From Pseudomonas arsenicoxydans (lineage in GTDB: Bacteria; Pseudomonadota; Gammaproteobacteria; Pseudomonadales; Pseudomonadaceae), in the NCBI RefSeq assembly GCF_006438915.1, contig NZ_RCZE01000014.1, forward strand, positions 1-64,000: 64,000 bases of DNA, given 5' to 3'. Position 1 is the first letter of the stretch, and every line of letters begins with the position of its first letter. The notes under the pieces were generated by a model. The model saw only the letters and a list, made by a program, of their open reading frames with translations, made no database searches and was not told the DNA's origin. The position numbers were made by a program, and so were the translations under genes. Positions 15,837 through 24,158 of this stretch are shown in pieces.

Positions 15837-17462
15837 ATGACCACAGCCAACATTCTCGACAACCTGTTTCCGAGCCTCGCCGACATCCCGGAAAAGTACC
15901 GCCTCGACGGCCAGACCGAGCAGCGCGAGTACCTGGTCGATGGCGAATTGAAAACCTGGGACGGGCCGCTCGCCCAAGTCCGCAGCCCGGTGTACCTGAC
16001 CGGCGCAAATGGCGACGAGCAAGTGATCCTCGGCAGCACGCCGCTGCTGGACGCTGACACTGCACTGACCGCGCTGGACGCCGCCGTCCGTGCTTATGAC
16101 CGTGGTCAGGGCTTGTGGCCGACCATGCGCGTGGCCGAGCGCATCCAGCACGTCGAAGCCTTTCTCGGTCGCATGCGTCAACAGCGTGAGGCGGTGGTCA
16201 AGTTACTGATGTGGGAGATCGGCAAAAACCTCAAGGACTCGGAGAAAGAGTTCGACCGCACCTGCGATTACATCGTCGACACCATCAATGCCTTGAAGGA
16301 ACTCGACCGTCGCTCCAGCCGCTTCGAGCTGGAACAGGACACTCTCGGCCAGATTCGTCGCGTTCCGCTCGGCGTTGCCCTGTGCATGGGCCCCTACAAC
16401 TACCCGTTGAACGAAACCTTCACCACGCTGATTCCGGCGCTGATCATGGGCAACACCGTGGTGTTCAAGCCGGCCAAACTCGGCGTGCTGTTGATTCGTC
16501 CGCTGCTGGAAGCGTTCCGCGACAGCTTCCCGGCCGGGGTGATCAACGTGATCTACGGCAGCGGCCGCGAGACCGTCAGCGCGCTGATGGCCAGCGGCAA
16601 GATCGACATCTTCGCGTTTATCGGCACCAACAAAGCCGCCAGCGACCTGAAAAAACTGCACCCAAAACCTCACCGTTTGCGTGCGGCGCTGGGCCTTGAT
16701 GCGAAAAACCCCGGCATCGTCTTGCCCGAGGTGGACTTGGACAACGCGGTGAGCGAAGCGGTGACCGGCTCGCTGTCGTTCAACGGCCAGCGCTGCACCG
16801 CATTGAAAATTCTCTTCGTGCATGAAGACGTGGTCGAAGCGTTCATCGAGAAATTCAATGCCAAACTCGCCAGCCTCAAACCCGGCATGCCGTGGGACAG
16901 CGGCGTGGCACTGACCCCGCTGCCGGAGTCGGGCAAGGTCGATTACCTGCATTCGCTGGTGGCCGATGCCGAAAGCAAAGGCGCCAAGGTGGTCAACCCC
17001 AACGGCGGCGTGGCCCGAGCCTCGTTCTTCTACCCGGCGGTACTGTATCCAGTGACCACGCAGATGCGCGTTTATCAGGAAGAACAGTTCGGACCGGTCA
17101 TCCCGATCGTGCCGTATCGCCATCTGGACACGGTGATCGACTACGTTCTGGAATCGGACTTCGGCCAGCAGTTGAGTATTTTCGGCACCAACCCGGTGGC
17201 GGTCGGCCGGCTGGTGGACACATTCGCCAATCAGGTCGGGCGCATCAACCTCAACGCCCAATGCCAGCGCGGTCCGGACACCTTCCCGTTCAACGGCCGC
17301 AAGAACTCGGCCGAGGGCACGTTGTCGGTGCATGATGCGTTGCGGGTGTTTTCGATCCGTACGTTGGTCGCCACCAAATTCCAGGAATCCAACAAGGACC
17401 TTATCAGCGAGATCATCAGTGGACGCAGTTCGAGCTTCCTGACCACCGATTACATTTTCTGA
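15837..17462 (+). CDS. gapN: NADP-dependent glyceraldehyde-3-phosphate dehydrogenase (GapN-like aldehyde dehydrogenase)
   Basis: A 541-residue aldehyde dehydrogenase. Recognisable parts are the NAD(P)-binding segment around GVALCMGPYNYPLNE and MGNTVVFKPAK, the general base in the LGLDAKNPGIVLPEVDLD region, and the catalytic Cys in SLSFNGQRCTALKI. Both the sequence and the longer size fit non-phosphorylating GapN-type enzymes, which oxidise glyceraldehyde-3-phosphate to 3-phosphoglycerate while making NADPH. The start at 15837 follows AGAGGGGG at suitable spacing. The FUSC gene follows almost immediately, suggesting co-transcription. Confidence 0.83.
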   Translation: MTTANILDNLFPSLADIPEKYRLDGQTEQREYLVDGELKTWDGPLAQVRSPVYLTGANGDEQVILGSTPLLDADTALTALDAAVRAYDRGQGLWPTMRVAERIQHVEAFLGRMRQQREAVVKLLMWEIGKNLKDSEKEFDRTCDYIVDTINALKELDRRSSRFELEQDTLGQIRRVPLGVALCMGPYNYPLNETFTTLIPALIMGNTVVFKPAKLGVLLIRPLLEAFRDSFPAGVINVIYGSGRETVSALMASGKIDIFAFIGTNKAASDLKKLHPKPHRLRAALGLDAKNPGIVLPEVDLDNAVSEAVTGSLSFNGQRCTALKILFVHEDVVEAFIEKFNAKLASLKPGMPWDSGVALTPLPESGKVDYLHSLVADAESKGAKVVNPNGGVARASFFYPAVLYPVTTQMRVYQEEQFGPVIPIVPYRHLDTVIDYVLESDFGQQLSIFGTNPVAVGRLVDTFANQVGRINLNAQCQRGPDTFPFNGRKNSAEGTLSVHDALRVFSIRTLVATKFQESNKDLISEIISGRSSSFLTTDYIF

Positions 17463-17473
17463 GGACACCGAGC

Positions 17474-18544
17474 CTGAGTACCTTCAGCCATCGACTGCCA
17501 CTGCTGCGCCGACTGCTGCGTCCGTTACTGGACCCGTACCGGCGCTATCGCCACGCCAGACTGATCCACGCGGTGCGGGTTTCGCTTGGGTTGCTGGCGA
17601 CGATCCTGCTGACCACCGGCATCCATTTACCGCACGGGGAATGGGCGTCGGTGACCATGTTGGTGGTGATTGGTGGCTTGCAACACCACGGCAACATCGG
17701 CAAAAAAGCCACCGAGCGGGCCATTGGTACGTTGATCGGGGCTGGCGTCGGTCTGCTGCTGGTCGCGCAACAGGCCTGGCTCGGCATGCCGTGGCTGACC
17801 TATTTCGCCATGTCGGTGGTGTGCGGGTTTTTCTCGTATCACGCCATTGGCAAGGGTGGTTACACCGCGCTGCTGGCGGCCATCACCGTGTTTATCGTCG
17901 CGGGGCATGGCGACAACCCGGTCACGGATGGCCTGTGGCGCGGGGTGGATATTTTGATCGGCATTGCGCTGGCGCTGGCGTTTTCCTTCGCGTTGCCGCT
18001 GTACGCGGTGTTTTCCTGGCGCTACAACCTGGCCGATGCGCTACGCGATTGCGCGACGATCTATGGGCGCATCATCAATGGCCAGCCGGTCAGCGATGAC
18101 GATCACCTCAAACTCATGGGGCGCCTGAATTCGGTGATGGTGCAATTGCGCTCGCTGATGCCGTCGGTGTCAAAGGAAGTGAAAATCTCCATGACCGAAC
18201 TGGATGCCATTCAGCGCAATTTGCGCATGTGCGTCAGCACCCTGGAAATCCTCGCTAACACTCGCCCGGACGCCAGCGATAGGAATGCCATGGCTCAGCT
18301 GCAATCGGCGATGACGGCGGAACATCGGCTAATCCGCGTGCAACTGATCGGGATGGCGCGGGCGCTGAAAACCGGTGCGTCGCAACGGCTGAGCCGGCCC
18401 GTCGACCTGCCGCCCGCTTCAAGTCTCGAAGCGCCGGTCTACAGCCCGCTCGACGGTTATCGGCTGCTGACCCGACAGTTCGCCGCCAACATCAGCGAGA
18501 TGCGCCAGCGACTGGCCAGGACCGCGCCGCGCTGGAACATCTGA
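17474..18544 (+). CDS. FUSC-family inner-membrane protein (possible CTG start)
   Basis: A membrane protein of the FUSC / aromatic-acid exporter (AaeB-like) family: five to six N-terminal hydrophobic segments (for example GLLATILLTTGIHLP, ASVTMLVVIGGLQ, TYFAMSVVCGFFSYHA) followed by a cytosolic C-terminal region. The first ATG/GTG/TTG codon in frame is GTG at 17573, but that would start at the edge of the first membrane segment. The frame is open upstream to a CTG at 17474, 9 bases after GAGG, and this adds a basic N-terminal stretch (STFSHRLPLLRRLL) normal for these proteins. The CTG start is therefore preferred, with moderate confidence. It sits 12 bp after gapN. Confidence 0.72.
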   Translation: MSTFSHRLPLLRRLLRPLLDPYRRYRHARLIHAVRVSLGLLATILLTTGIHLPHGEWASVTMLVVIGGLQHHGNIGKKATERAIGTLIGAGVGLLLVAQQAWLGMPWLTYFAMSVVCGFFSYHAIGKGGYTALLAAITVFIVAGHGDNPVTDGLWRGVDILIGIALALAFSFALPLYAVFSWRYNLADALRDCATIYGRIINGQPVSDDDHLKLMGRLNSVMVQLRSLMPSVSKEVKISMTELDAIQRNLRMCVSTLEILANTRPDASDRNAMAQLQSAMTAEHRLIRVQLIGMARALKTGASQRLSRPVDLPPASSLEAPVYSPLDGYRLLTRQFAANISEMRQRLARTAPRWNI

Positions 18545-18547
18545 CAC

Positions 18548-19441
18548 TTACTGTGCCGCCAGCTTGCGCGATTTGAAGCCCCAACCCTGTTGCATACCCG
18601 CGGCGGCCAGCAGAATTGCCGCGACGCCGAGCCATTGCAGCGGTTCCAGGCGATGGCCGAAGGCAAACCAGTCAACAAAAATCGCCGCAATCGGGTAGAT
18701 GAACGACAACGCCCCGGTCAGTGCCGTCGGCAGTTTCTGAATCGCGCCATACAACAACACATACATCACACCGGTGTGGACGATGCCCAGCGTGATCAGG
18801 CTGACCCAGGCACTCGGTGCCTGCGGCAGCGCCGAAAAGTGCGCGAACGGTGCGAGCAACAGCACCCCGGTGCAGACTTGGACCAACGCGATCAGATGCG
18901 GCGGCGTACCGGTCAGGCGCTTGATGATCAGCGCGGCAATTGCGTAAAGGAAGGCTGCACCCAGCGCCAGCCCGATCCCCATCAGGTAATCATTACCGCT
19001 CTCGCCCTGCCCGCCATGCGCGCTGACAATCGCCAGCATCCCGAGAAAGGAAATGCCCAGCCAGAACAGTTTCTGCAGGGTGATCTTTTCGTTGAGGAAT
19101 AAGGCGGCCAGCCCCACCAGCATGAACGGCTGCACGTTGTAGACCGCCGTGCCAATGGCAATCGAGGCGCGTGAATAGGACGCGAACAACAGCACCCAGT
19201 TGCCGACAATCGCCACGCCGCTGAGCACCGCCAGCAGGAAGGTGGTACGGGTCAGAATGCCGGGACGGAGGAAGCCGAACGCCGCGCAAATCAGCAACAA
19301 GGTGCCGGCCCCGAACAGGCAGCGCCAGAACACCACGTCCAGCACCGGTTGCCCCGACACCAGCACGAACCAGCCGATGGTTCCGGAGATCAGCATGGCG
19401 GCGCTCATCTCGAATGAGCCGCGACGTATTGATGTGTCCAT
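18548..19441 (-). CDS. DMT-superfamily (EamA) transporter
   Basis: A 297-residue inner-membrane protein with about ten hydrophobic segments and two EamA repeats (the second beginning near YLMGIGLALGAAFLYAIAAL). Such proteins usually export amino acids or metabolites. It is divergent from an Lrp/AsnC regulator at 19577, which commonly controls an adjacent amino-acid exporter. The start at 19441 follows a good ribosome-binding site and skips an unlikely N-terminal extension. It converges with the FUSC gene, with three bases between their stops. Confidence 0.87.
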   Translation of the reverse strand: MDTSIRRGSFEMSAAMLISGTIGWFVLVSGQPVLDVVFWRCLFGAGTLLLICAAFGFLRPGILTRTTFLLAVLSGVAIVGNWVLLFASYSRASIAIGTAVYNVQPFMLVGLAALFLNEKITLQKLFWLGISFLGMLAIVSAHGGQGESGNDYLMGIGLALGAAFLYAIAALIIKRLTGTPPHLIALVQVCTGVLLLAPFAHFSALPQAPSAWVSLITLGIVHTGVMYVLLYGAIQKLPTALTGALSFIYPIAAIFVDWFAFGHRLEPLQWLGVAAILLAAAGMQQGWGFKSRKLAAQ

Positions 19442-19576
19442 CTTCAGACTCCTGTGTTTGAGCGCAAAGTATGCCAATCCAACCGGGAGCTTCTCCAGCG
19501 CAATAAGCAGGCTAAACTCGGTTTCTGCCTTTTTTATCAAGGCGTTTTCTATTTATTGCCTTACAGGGGTTTCGCC

Positions 19577-20014
19577 ATGACCGACGACATCGACCAAGTG
19601 CTGATCAGCGCCTTGATGGAAGACTCACGGCGCTCGCTCAAGGCGCTGGCACACCTGAGCGGCTTGTCCTCGCCAAGTGTCGCCGAGCGTTTGCGCCGCC
19701 TCGAAGAACGCGGCGTGCTCAAGGGCTACACCGTGGAGATCGACCCGAAGTGCTTTGGCTATCAACTCCAGGCCATCGTGCGAATTCGTCCGTTGCCGGG
19801 TCAGTTGCAGGAAGTTGAGCGGCAGATCCAGGCCATTCCCGAATTCACCGAGTGCGACAAAGTCACGGGCGACGACTGCTTCATTGCGCGCCTGCATGTG
19901 CGCTCGATGGAACAACTGGACACCCTGCTCGACCGCCTCAATACCCACGCCGAAACGAACACAGCAATCGTCAAGAAGACTCCGGTCAAACGCCGGTTGC
20001 CGCCGATGGCATGA
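19577..20014 (+). CDS. Lrp/AsnC-family transcriptional regulator
   Basis: A 145-residue regulator with an N-terminal helix-turn-helix (DIDQVLISALMEDSRRSLKALAHLSGLS, then SPSVAERLRRLEERGVLKGY) and a C-terminal RAM ligand-sensing domain with the GDDCFIARLHV strand. The size is typical of the family. It is divergent from the DMT transporter, its likely target, and may sense an amino acid. The start at 19577 agrees with family length; the frame continues upstream without family resemblance. Confidence 0.92.
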   Translation: MTDDIDQVLISALMEDSRRSLKALAHLSGLSSPSVAERLRRLEERGVLKGYTVEIDPKCFGYQLQAIVRIRPLPGQLQEVERQIQAIPEFTECDKVTGDDCFIARLHVRSMEQLDTLLDRLNTHAETNTAIVKKTPVKRRLPPMA

Positions 20015-20073
20015 GTGATGTTTGTACGACACTGGCGTAGATTGAGGGTTTTCCGGCGAAGGATTGGCGGTCT

Positions 20074-20400
20074 ATGAAAACTCAGGCAATGCTGCTGGCG
20101 GTGCTGTTGCTGGCGGGCTGTGGCACGATTCAAACGGTGGTGCGCGGCGACAAAGTGACGGCCAAAAGCCTCAACGAGCAGAAAAGCTATTGCGGTGCAG
20201 TTCCGCGAATTTACAGCGGCGTGACCTACGATTTCTGCAGCCTGAACGCCCCCCTGAAGAACGGCCTGGATGCGCAAACCTACACTGCCGAGCCTGGTTG
20301 GGTGCTGATCGATGCGGTCATGTCCGGCGCGCTCGACACCTTGTTGCTCCCCTACACCATTTACCGCCAACACGCCGACGGCAGCATTGCCATCAACTGA
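20074..20400 (+). CDS. YceK/YidQ-family lipoprotein
   Basis: A 108-residue lipoprotein with signal and lipobox LAGC (Cys16). The mature part has the YceK pattern: a first third ending in YCGAVPRIYSGVTYDFC and a hydrophobic VLIDAVMSGALDTLLLPYTI segment near the C-terminus. Small YceK-type outer-membrane or periplasmic lipoproteins have no defined biochemical role. A bidirectional terminator follows. Confidence 0.8.
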   Translation: MKTQAMLLAVLLLAGCGTIQTVVRGDKVTAKSLNEQKSYCGAVPRIYSGVTYDFCSLNAPLKNGLDAQTYTAEPGWVLIDAVMSGALDTLLLPYTIYRQHADGSIAIN

Positions 20401-20421
20401 ATGACTTGAATTTCAGTCAAT

Positions 20422-20449
20422 AAAAAACCCGCCGAAGCGGGTTTTTTAC
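20422..20449. terminator. Bidirectional rho-independent terminator
   Basis: AAAAAACCCGCCGAAGCGGG followed by TTTTTT: a GC stem with A- and T-tracts on both sides, between the convergent lipoprotein and BI-1 genes. Confidence 0.9.
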
Positions 20450-20462
20450 TTAAGGCCTTCGA

Positions 20463-21134
20463 TCAATCATCGCGGCTCATGATGCCAAACAGCTGCAACA
20501 AGCTGATGAACAGGTTGTAGATCGATACATACAGGCTGATGGTTGCCATGATGTAGTTGCGCTCGCCGCCATGAATGATGGCGCTGGTCTGGAACAGAAT
20601 GCAGACCGAGGAAAACAGCACGAAACCTGCGCTGATCGCCAGTTGCAGGCCGCTGATCTGGAAGAAGAAGCTCGCCAGCGTCGCACCTAGCAGCACGAAG
20701 AAGCCTGCGGTGATGAAGCCACCCAGGAAGCTCATGTCCTTGCGGGTAATCAGCACATAAGCCGACAGACCACCAAACACCAGCGCCGTCATCGCGAACG
20801 CCGAACTGACCACTTCAGCACCGCCCTGCATCCCCAGGTAACGGTTGAGGATCGGGCCGAGCAGGAAACCCATGAAACCGGTCAGGGCAAAAGCAGACAC
20901 CAGGCCCCAGGCCGAATCACGGAGTTTATTGGTAAGGAAGAAAAGGCCATAAAAGCCGATCAGCACCACGAACACGTTCGGGTATCCGACGCGTATCTGC
21001 TGAGCGACAAACGCCATCACGCCGCTGAATGCGAGGGTGAGAGCGAGTAAGCCATAAGTGTTGCGCAGGACGCGGCTAACCTCTAGCTGCTCAGCCTGCA
21101 CGCTGTTATTAACTGCGTAATCCTGTTCGCGCAT
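20463..21134 (-). CDS. Bax inhibitor-1 / YccA-family membrane protein
   Basis: A 223-residue protein with seven hydrophobic segments, matching the BI-1/YccA (UPF0005) family in length and ending (LFISLLQLFGIMSRDD). The start is preceded by AGGAGTGTCGCC at 21135-21146. YccA-like proteins are inner-membrane proteins that modulate FtsH proteolysis; related proteins form pH-sensitive Ca2+ leaks. It is a monocistronic gene next to tRNA-Ser in the opposite orientation. Confidence 0.9.
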   Translation of the reverse strand: MREQDYAVNNSVQAEQLEVSRVLRNTYGLLALTLAFSGVMAFVAQQIRVGYPNVFVVLIGFYGLFFLTNKLRDSAWGLVSAFALTGFMGFLLGPILNRYLGMQGGAEVVSSAFAMTALVFGGLSAYVLITRKDMSFLGGFITAGFFVLLGATLASFFFQISGLQLAISAGFVLFSSVCILFQTSAIIHGGERNYIMATISLYVSIYNLFISLLQLFGIMSRDD

Positions 21135-21257
21135 GGCGACACTCCTGTTGGTTTGAAACGTTCAGTCGCAAAGATCATAACAGACGCTCTGTAACAAGCT
21201 ACGCAGAGAGTTTGACAGTGTGTTTCATTCAGGTATTATGGCGCCCGCAACGCAAAC

Positions 21258-21345
21258 GGAGGTGTGGCCGAGTGGTTTAAGGCAACGGTCTTGAAAACCG
21301 TCGACTGTAACAGGTCCATGAGTTCGAATCCCATCGCCTCCGCCA
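21258..21345 (+). tRNA. tRNA-Ser(UGA)
   Basis: An 88-base cloverleaf. The acceptor stem is GGAGGTG (21258-21264) paired with CGCCTCC (21335-21341), followed by discriminator G and encoded CCA (21343-21345). The anticodon loop CTTGAAA gives anticodon TGA at 21292-21294. A long variable arm and the T loop AGTTCGAATCC confirm a class II serine tRNA. Confidence 0.95.
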
Positions 21346-21352
21346 TCTTTAT

Positions 21353-21389
21353 ACGACAAAGCCCTGATTATTCAGGGCTTTGTCGTTTC
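21353..21389 (+). terminator. Terminator of tRNA-Ser
   Basis: ACGACAAAGCCCTGA-TTAT-TCAGGGCTTTGTCGT is an almost perfect long hairpin starting 7 bases after the tRNA 3' end. Confidence 0.8.
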
Positions 21390-21822
21390 TGGCTTTTGAT
21401 AAAATCCTGCAACCCATACTTCAGCCAATAGCGCTTCCTCAAGGCATTCAAATAGGTGTTTTCATCGTAGAGCGCCCTGGCCTCAATTCTGGGCTACCGC
21501 TCAGGGAGAGGGTCTGAGCCCGCACAAGCGCACCTAAAGCCAACTTGCTTGATTAAAGTCAACACTGCGCTTGACCAGATGTTTACGCTTGAACGACTGG
21601 GGACTTACACGCCCGTGGAGCAAGTCATGTACGGGTTCCGTCATCACTACCGCGATCTGCTGCAACTCATTCTCGGGTTACTGCCTGACCCCGCCCAGAC
21701 AATCACCCTCCCTCCTACTGAGGCGTCCCTCAGGGCGGTCACACCGTGGCCGTTCTGTTTCATTGCGTCGATTTGGCGCGGTTTACTACTTCCTACTCAT
21801 TTCTGAGTACCTGGAGTTCATC
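21390..21822. other. Gene-poor stretch downstream of tRNA-Ser with a degraded reading frame
   Basis: This 433-bp stretch has no convincing gene. On the minus strand, about 21370-21490 encodes a 40-residue tail (RALYDENTYLNALRKRYWL, then KYGLQDFIKSQKRQ) bounded upstream by an in-frame TAG, which looks like the end of a lost gene. On the plus strand an open frame from 21549 runs without a family match. The position behind a tRNA gene, a classic integration site, suggests remnants of an excised or decayed insertion. Confidence 0.45.
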
Positions 21823-22248
21823 ATGCAAACACAATCGAAATGGGTTCTCGCCGCTATTTTAGTCAGCAGCATCTTCACGGCAAATGCAGAAGATGAGCAT
21901 CACCCTGCCGATGCACCTGCGGGCGCAATGGCTGCCAGCACACCGTCCGAGTCCTCAATGTCCAAAGCGATGAGCGAGCAAATGCAAAAAATGCAGGCTG
22001 CCCACGACAAAGCCGCTGCCGCGAAAACCCCGGACGAGCGACACGCAGCCATGCAGGAGAGCATGAAGACGATGAAGGAAAGCATGGCCATGATGAGTCA
22101 GCAGCATGATGCTGCGGGGTGTATGAATATGGGCTCCAAAATGGGGATGTCTGACTCCAAGGATGGCATGGGTAAAGGAATGATGGGCATGATGATGAAA
22201 ATGATGGATCAGCAGTCGTCAATGATGGACATGCCCATGAAGGAGTGA
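21823..22248 (+). CDS. Methionine-rich periplasmic protein
   Basis: A 141-residue exported protein: Sec signal (residues 1 to about 22, ending TANA), a helical middle (MQKMQAAHDKAAAAKTPDER) and a strikingly Met-rich C-terminal half (GMGKGMMGMMMKMMDQQSSM) with single His and Cys. Met-rich periplasmic proteins usually bind Cu(I)/Ag(I) or act as methionine-oxidation sinks. The start follows CTGGAG. It is followed 41 bases later by a split YeeE/YedE pair on the same strand. No known copper-resistance gene is adjacent, so metal binding is inferred only from composition. Confidence 0.75.
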   Translation: MQTQSKWVLAAILVSSIFTANAEDEHHPADAPAGAMAASTPSESSMSKAMSEQMQKMQAAHDKAAAAKTPDERHAAMQESMKTMKESMAMMSQQHDAAGCMNMGSKMGMSDSKDGMGKGMMGMMMKMMDQQSSMMDMPMKE

Positions 22249-22289
22249 CGATTGCCAGGTCCCGTACCAAAGGCTACGAGGAGATCGTC

Positions 22290-22724
22290 ATGATCAATAT
22301 GAGTCACTTCACACCACTGAGCGCATTGCTGGGCGGTCTCTTGATCGGCACTGGCGCGGCGCTGTTGATACTGTTCAACGGGCGCATCGCCGGTATCAGC
22401 GGCATCGTCGGGGGGTTGCTGCGCCCGTTGGCCGGTGATGTCAGCTGGCGAATGGCATTTGTGTTGGGGCTGATCATGGCTCCGCTGCTTTACCGACTGA
22501 TCGCGCCACTGCCCGAACTGCAGATCGATGCGGGTTATCCGCTGTTGATTGGCGCCGGGATATTAGTCGGCGTCGGCACACGCTATGGGTCTGGCTGCAC
22601 CAGCGGACATGGCGTCTGCGGTCTGTCGCGTTTGTCACCTCGCTCGGCGGTAGCAACAGGGGTGTTCATGAGTGTCGGGTTTATCACCGTTTTTGTTATT
22701 CGCCACCTCCTGGGAGTGAACTGA
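22290..22724 (+). CDS. YeeE/YedE-family transporter, N-terminal half protein
   Basis: A 144-residue inner-membrane protein with four hydrophobic segments and the conserved YGSGCTSGHGVCGLSRLSPRS motif near residues 105-125, whose cysteines in YeeE/TsuA line the thiosulfate path. It corresponds to one half of a full-length YeeE/YedE protein; the second half is the next gene, 2 bases downstream. Start ATG at 22290 follows ACGAGGAGATC. The pair probably imports a reduced sulfur species. Association with a Met-rich exported protein rather than with sulfur dioxygenase/BigR genes is unusual. Confidence 0.88.
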   Translation: MINMSHFTPLSALLGGLLIGTGAALLILFNGRIAGISGIVGGLLRPLAGDVSWRMAFVLGLIMAPLLYRLIAPLPELQIDAGYPLLIGAGILVGVGTRYGSGCTSGHGVCGLSRLSPRSAVATGVFMSVGFITVFVIRHLLGVN

Positions 22725-22726
22725 CC

Positions 22727-23182
22727 ATGGCTCTTTTCTTCGCCTGGATGGCGGGGCTCATATTCGGTCTTGGCTTGCTGGTTTCGGGCATGACCAACCC
22801 CGCAAAAGTGCTCGGATTCCTGGATGTGGCCGGGGCTTGGGATCCCTCTCTAGCCTTCGTCATGGTGGGCGCCATTGCCGTGGCAGCCGTGAGCTTTCAG
22901 GTATCAAGAACGCGAACGCGATCACTGCTGGGCCTGCCGATTAATCTGCCCACCGCTCGACACATCGATCAGCGTCTGGTCATCGGGAGCATGCTGTTTG
23001 GGACCGGTTGGGGATTGGCGGGGATTTGTCCTGGCCCCGCATTGGTACTGATGGGCTCAGGCATTCTCAAGGGCGCCGTGTTTGTCATGGCCATGCTGGC
23101 TGGCATGGGGCTGTTCGAAAGGCTTGAGCGACAAAAACGCCCAGACTCACCGGGTCCAATTTCCGAGAAGAAAGCCAGTTGA
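22727..23182 (+). CDS. YeeE/YedE-family transporter, C-terminal half protein (DUF6691)
   Basis: A 151-residue inner-membrane protein beginning with a hydrophobic segment (ALFFAWMAGLIFGLGLLVSG) and containing GTGWGLAGICPGPALV at about 103-118, the second Cys-containing half-site of the YeeE/YedE fold. It starts 2 bases after the stop of the first half protein, so both should be made together and form one sulfur-compound transporter. The C-terminus is a short basic tail. Confidence 0.87.
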   Translation: MALFFAWMAGLIFGLGLLVSGMTNPAKVLGFLDVAGAWDPSLAFVMVGAIAVAAVSFQVSRTRTRSLLGLPINLPTARHIDQRLVIGSMLFGTGWGLAGICPGPALVLMGSGILKGAVFVMAMLAGMGLFERLERQKRPDSPGPISEKKAS

Positions 23183-23365
23183 TGTTATCTGGCAGCCGAC
23201 CCTGTTCGCCGAACTGGCATCACCGGCTACGAATTCACCGCTTCATTGCCTGGCCATCAATCAACACATTTTACTCGTCAGTTTCCCCTCCTCAGTCCCC
23301 GCTAAGTTTCCTCCCCTACCTTCTCCCCTGCGCACTTTCAGCGCCGCTCAGGAGAGACCCCACAC

Positions 23366-24130
23366 ATGAATTCCCCCACAGCCAGTTGGCTCAACAAAGT
23401 GCCCGAGGTGACGCTGTCGTTCTGGGTGATCAAGATCCTGTCCACCACCGTCGGTGAGACCGGTGCGGATTTCCTGGCTGTGGATGCCGGTTTCGGCGCC
23501 GGCTGGACCAGCATCGGCATGGCGATCTTGCTGGCGATTGCACTGTTCTGCCAGATGCGCACCAAAACCTACACACCATGGATCTACTGGCTCACAGTCG
23601 TACTGGTGAGCATCGTCGGCACGCAGATCACCGATATTCTGACCGACGTCCTGGATGTCAGCCTCTACACCAGCACGGCGGTGTTTTCCGTACTGCTGGC
23701 GATTAACTTCCTGGTCTGGTACCGGATCGAGCACAGCCTGTCGATTCGTGAAATTGTCACGCCGCGACGGGAGTTGTTCTATTGGGCAACGGTGCTCTGC
23801 ACGTTTGCCCTGGGAACGGCGGCCGGCGACCTGGCCACAGAAGCACTGGGGCTGGGTTTCACCCTTGGCATTGTGATCTTCGGTGCCTTGATCATTGCCA
23901 CGCTGGCGGCCTGGCGCATGGGCGGCAATGTGGTGCTGACCTTCTGGATCGCCTACATCCTGACCCGGCCTTTCGGCGCGTCCCTGGGCGACTTGTTGAC
24001 TCAGGCCAAAACCTACGGCGGCCTCGGCATGGGCGCCGCGTGGACGAGCGCGATCTTCCTCTGCGTCATTCTGCTGCTGGTGGTCGTCGCCCAGGTCAGC
24101 GTCGGCACCCGTAAATCCGTGACTCAGTAA
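23366..24130 (+). CDS. COG4705-family integral membrane protein
   Basis: A 254-residue protein with about eight hydrophobic helices in two similar halves (first half starting PEVTLSFWVIKILSTTVGETGADFL, second half FYWATVLCTFALGTAAGDLATEAL). Both halves carry a TxGxTxxDxL-like motif: TVGETGADFL and TAAGDLATEAL. COG4705 proteins are uncharacterised, though their acidic intramembrane residues suggest ion transport. It is followed by a small lipoprotein gene and then a two-component system, a grouping that suggests the system senses something related to this protein's substrate. The start has a GGAGAG ribosome-binding site. Confidence 0.8.
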   Translation: MNSPTASWLNKVPEVTLSFWVIKILSTTVGETGADFLAVDAGFGAGWTSIGMAILLAIALFCQMRTKTYTPWIYWLTVVLVSIVGTQITDILTDVLDVSLYTSTAVFSVLLAINFLVWYRIEHSLSIREIVTPRRELFYWATVLCTFALGTAAGDLATEALGLGFTLGIVIFGALIIATLAAWRMGGNVVLTFWIAYILTRPFGASLGDLLTQAKTYGGLGMGAAWTSAIFLCVILLLVVVAQVSVGTRKSVTQ

Positions 24131-24158
24131 CCTTTAAAACGCCCATCAAGGAATCAAC

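Noticed and set aside
16203..17468. 421-codon open frame on the minus strand over gapN
   Set aside because: Shadow frame; low-complexity composition and no motif, while the plus strand has a full aldehyde dehydrogenase.
21549..21562. FNR-like box TTGATTAAAGTCAA upstream of the Met-rich gene
   Set aside because: It has one mismatch, is about 260 bp from the start of the gene and has no supporting context; chance is likely.
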